From: Chrysomallon squamiferum
Lineage: Eukaryota > Mollusca > Gastropoda > Neomphalida > Peltospiridae
Reading direction: 5' to 3'
Length of the DNA: 64,000 nucleotides
NCBI GenBank assembly: GCA_012295275.1
Contig: CM022671.1
Coordinates: forward strand, 18,494,956 to 18,558,955
Part shown: in pieces, positions 61,231 through 64,000 of the stretch
Layout of the letters: each line of letters opens with the position of its first letter
Numbering within the stretch: position 1 is the stretch's first letter
The notes under the pieces: generated by a model
Database searches by the model: none
Told to the model about the DNA's origin: nothing
What the model saw: only the letters and a program-made list of their open reading frames with translations
Translations under genes and position numbers: made by a program

Positions 61231-62188
61231 TTGTTGTATCGCTGTCACCCACTTGATATAAAAGAAAGGAGAAATATATTTATAATTACGACTCTAGTGT
61301 AAATCCTTACATGTTTTTCAAACTTATTTTAAAAAAAAAAACAATTATTATTATTATTATTTTATTCAGTTACTCGTATAATTTTATATTGTTTGTCATG
61401 ATTTTATTATTATGCTGCATTTCTTGAATAACTATGAGTATTTCAATAATTATGTGTGTTTTATTCTTAGTTCTATGAATCAGGAAAGATAAGATGTACA
61501 CTGATTTCTTGAATTTTTATTTAATTATTTAATTGTTTTCGTTAACGGTTGTAAAAATATATATATATATTTTAATATTTTTGCAGTGAAATCCATGCAT
61601 TTCGAAACCAGTATTTTTATATTTTATTTATTTATGTTTTGGTTTTTTTTGGGGGGGAGCTAATTTGCCAGTCGTATGGTTGGCAACGATACCGGATTGT
61701 ATACTTATTTAACAATCATTTTGGCTTTACAATTCTTTAGATCGGTCATTTTCAATGGTACCATAAAAAGTACCATTTAATCGTACATCAATTAGATCCC
61801 TATCATAAATTCACCGCCTCGGAAATCTTCGTATAAGTTTGTATCGACCTAAACAGTAATGTAACCATCAGGTGATTAACACGTGACAACTTTTGTGCGA
61901 GACGCAAAGATTTGCAAAAAAATTTATATAGACCTATCTCTGGCGGAGAACCAGTGACATCCATCCTAATGTCCGTCTGAGCCGTTCTCGCGTATACATG
62001 CTCACAGAGGCATACACAATACGGATACAAATATATGCACACGCGAGTGTATGTGTGTGTGCATAAATGCATTACGTACATACACACTTGTATACGTTCA
62101 TATATATTATACGTACATTCATTCTTACAATGGTACATAAACACGAAAATACACAAACTATAATGATGAGAAGAAAAATGTGTTTTTT

Positions 62189-62222
<34 letters not shown>
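62189..62222. repeat. (AC)n microsatellite
   Basis: About 17 perfect AC units. Confidence 0.95.
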
Positions 62223-62224
<2 letters not shown>

Positions 62225-62812
62225 GTTATGAACTTCTTTCCTGAGACTAATAAGTTATGTCATATTTTTATTTGATTTCAGTTTCATGGCTAAGTATTTC
62301 TACAACACTAGCTGTATGCCATATGTAAACAATATTTAAACAATATTTAATGCTTGCTCTGTTTCAGCTACTTAACATTATAATTATAAATCTCATAAAT
62401 TTCGAAGACAAAATTAATAAAGATGATGCAGCTACTTAACAATGATGACTCCTATAAATCTGAATGAGAAAAATAATAAAGATCAAATATTTGACAAAAC
62501 AACAAAAGTATTTTATAAATGTTTCCTATTTGAATTGTCGCATGAGACCGAAAGTTTGTTTTGAAGAACATTTTATTATTTTTCGATAATATTTAAAATT
62601 AAATTTATTTGTTATTAATGGACCAATATAGTCAAAAGAAAAAGAATATATAGTCAAAGGAAGAAAAAGATTGTTTTTTTTTCACTCTCCAAAGATTTCG
62701 ATTGTTTTTTTTTTTCACTTCTTTAAAAAAATTTCAGGAATCGTAATACAAGTGTTTATTCTTAAGAACATGTTATTTAAATAGTTTTAGCATTTTATTT
62801 ACTACAAGAAAA

Positions 62813-62818
62813 TTTATT
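62813..62818 (-). terminator. candidate poly(A) signal of G-gamma
   Basis: Plus-strand TTTATT reading AATAAA on the minus strand, about 200 nt after the G-gamma stop. Similar words occur at 62794 and 62572, so the choice is uncertain. Confidence 0.3.
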
Positions 62819-63016
62819 TTATTTTTCAACAAAGTCTTTTCTATGTTTTCATATTTTTAAGATTTGGAAAAAGAAAAGTAAATATATTGTAAAAGTATTA
62901 TTTTTCTTCAAACTTTTAAATTAACTATTTGAAAAACGAGTTTTCACAGCTGTTAGAAGAAAGTATCTCACAGTGAAATAAATAATGATTCATTTTCACA
63001 CAGAACTCAGACAGTA

Positions 63017-63502
63017 TTATAATATAATGCATCCAGTCTTTTCTTTGAAAGGATTCTTCTCGGGCTTGTTAGGTCCATTTAGGAATAGATTTTCTTCACA
63101 GTATTTGACTAAATCTTCTGTCACTTGGGATATTTTCATGTGCATCACCTGAGACTCACAACGTAGCTGTTCAATCAGTTGTCTCTGCTGTTGTATGTGT
63201 GCCTCCAGTTTGTCAGCTGTAGATAGATAGATTGATAGATAGATAGATAGATAGATAGAGAGAGAGTGAGAGAGAGAGATTTTAAATAACTTTAGTTATA
63301 TTTAAAAGAAAATATCAGATATGCATCCATATTACTGCTATTGTTTTATTCAGCAATAACAAGAAACATTTAATAAAAATGAAAGAGTAAAGTTATATTT
63401 AGTTATTAAACATTTTCGTATAAACCTATGAAATTAATTATAACATCATAAATATCTCTAGTTATGTCAAATTATAAACATCAGTCTTTCTCATTGTGAG
63501 AT

Positions 63503-63543
<41 letters not shown>

Positions 63544-63580
63544 AAATACAAGTAAAGAACTCTTGAAAATACTTACCCAT
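63017..63580 (-). CDS. heterotrimeric G-protein gamma subunit, complete
   Basis: Two coding exons on the minus strand: 63580-63577 (ATG G|GTAAGT) and 63216-63017, joined in phase 1, give 67 residues; gamma subunits are usually 65-75. The product forms an obligate dimer with G-beta on the inner face of the plasma membrane and relays GPCR signals. Visible are an N-terminal coiled-coil helix (KLEAHIQQQRQLIEQLRCES), a second helix (ISQVTEDLVKYCEEN), the conserved NPFKEK at 56-61, and the C-terminal CaaX box CIIL with Cys64; the final Leu predicts geranylgeranylation. Vertebrate gammas end ENPFKDKKPCIIL or similar. The paralogue cannot be named. An acceptor-like tttctccag at 63597 suggests a spliced 5' UTR. 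Confidence 0.93.
63217..63576 (-). other. intron of the G-gamma gene
   Basis: A 360-bp intron with GATA/GA repeats next to the acceptor (about 63223-63280) and (AAT)n at 63508-63541. The donor GTAAGT is perfect; the acceptor is ctatctacag. Confidence 0.9.
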
Positions 63581-63596
63581 GCTAAATGCACGAAAT

Positions 63597-63648
63597 CTGG
63601 AGAAACAAATCCAAAAAATATTATTAAACAAAATTTTTACAAATCAAA

Positions 63649-63719
<71 letters not shown>

Positions 63720-64000
63720 TCTAACCGATTGTCAATCTATTTATCTATCAAACTATCTTTAAAAAATCAATTCAAATTAAACTTTAACAAATAATGATAT
63801 AAATACACAAATAAAAGCTCTAAAATGGAAATCAAGAGTCCGACATATCAATTACGATTTCTGAATTAACCTAAGTGTAACCAAAGATCAAACTGAAACA
63901 ATGATCTGGAAAATATTATTTTAGTAAATGCATCTGAATTACAAAATGTTGATGGCGGGGTTACGACTGACGTCATTACTTTGTGAGTACATATCTCTAC
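63597..64000 (-). promoter_or_regulatory. upstream region of G-gamma with CRE site
   Basis: Upstream of the first coding exon. It contains (CT)n at 63654-63714 and, near the window end, a perfect palindromic cAMP response element TGACGTCA (63968-63975) beside GATGGCGGGG (YY1-like). The spacing (about 390 bp from the ATG) and a possible 5' UTR intron fit a promoter, but the transcription start is not visible. Confidence 0.4.
63654..63714. repeat. (CT)n microsatellite
   Basis: About 30 CT units upstream of the G-gamma first coding exon. Confidence 0.95.

Larger units (their letters stand above)
60401..63016. other. intergenic region between G-gamma and paxillin
   Basis: Contains (ATT)n at 60529-60581, a GGGAGATAAC box at 61021-61030, a 68-bp tandem repeat (about 61060-61230), a CpG-rich block (61660-62020) with a CACGTG E-box at 61880-61885, and (CA)n at 62189-62222. 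The left part of 62.2-63.0 kb should hold the G-gamma 3' UTR. No gene recognised. Confidence 0.6.

Noticed and set aside
61803-62156. 117-codon minus-strand frame
   Set aside because: Cys/Tyr-rich output of TG/TA-rich sequence in its N-terminal half; no homology or splice context recognised.

Overview
The window looks like nuclear DNA of an animal, most likely a lophotrochozoan and probably a mollusc. It is extremely AT-rich, full of ATT/AAT, GA/CT and GT/TA microsatellites and homopolymer runs, and has no operon-like packing. Short GC-richer coding exons flanked by GT/AG splice sites sit in multi-kilobase introns. The boxes GGGAGATAAC and GGGAGGTAATTC, which I associate with dispersed molluscan repeats, occur several times; this taxonomic hint is inference. 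No prokaryotic, viral or organellar genes, CRISPR array, rRNA or tRNA were seen.

Three protein-coding genes are supported. (1) Plus strand, 1272-18510: the 3' half of a musashi RNA-binding-protein gene. Six exons are seen (1272-1361, 8431-8508, 11390-11587, 16190-16240, 17052-17236, 18466-18510). They encode the low-complexity C-terminal half and end in a tail almost identical to vertebrate Musashi (GPQLIATSFQNGYH). The RRM exons lie upstream of the window. The first four exons are symmetrical (phase 1-1), so all are cassette-compatible. (2) Minus strand, 60061-35766: a complete paxillin gene with ten recognised exons plus one inferred cassette exon (41794-41868). It encodes five LD motifs and four LIM domains, about 529 residues from the conserved MDDLDALL start. 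(3) Minus strand, 63580-63017: a complete small heterotrimeric G-protein gamma subunit in two coding exons (67 aa, prenylation box CIIL).

Layout: musashi and paxillin converge tail to tail, with about 17 kb between stop codons. That interval holds the presumed long 3' UTRs, several degenerate minisatellites (41-bp and 40-bp periods and others) and candidate poly(A) signals on both strands. The T-over-A strand bias of homopolymers and ATT repeats flips near 31-32 kb, where the two transcription units probably meet. Paxillin and the G-gamma gene are head to tail, separated by about 3 kb containing the paxillin promoter region and a CpG-rich block.

The most interesting observations are: an in-frame 78-bp tandem duplication at the end of the paxillin LIM1 exon that copies both a zinc knuckle and the splice donor; a paxillin stop codon embedded in a minisatellite; a (UAG)17 tract in a paxillin intron; candidate alternative musashi terminal exons; and a palindromic RFX X-box beside a candidate musashi exon. 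The three gene products (translational control, focal adhesion, GPCR signalling) are not known to form one pathway. I see no evidence of a novel multi-gene system.
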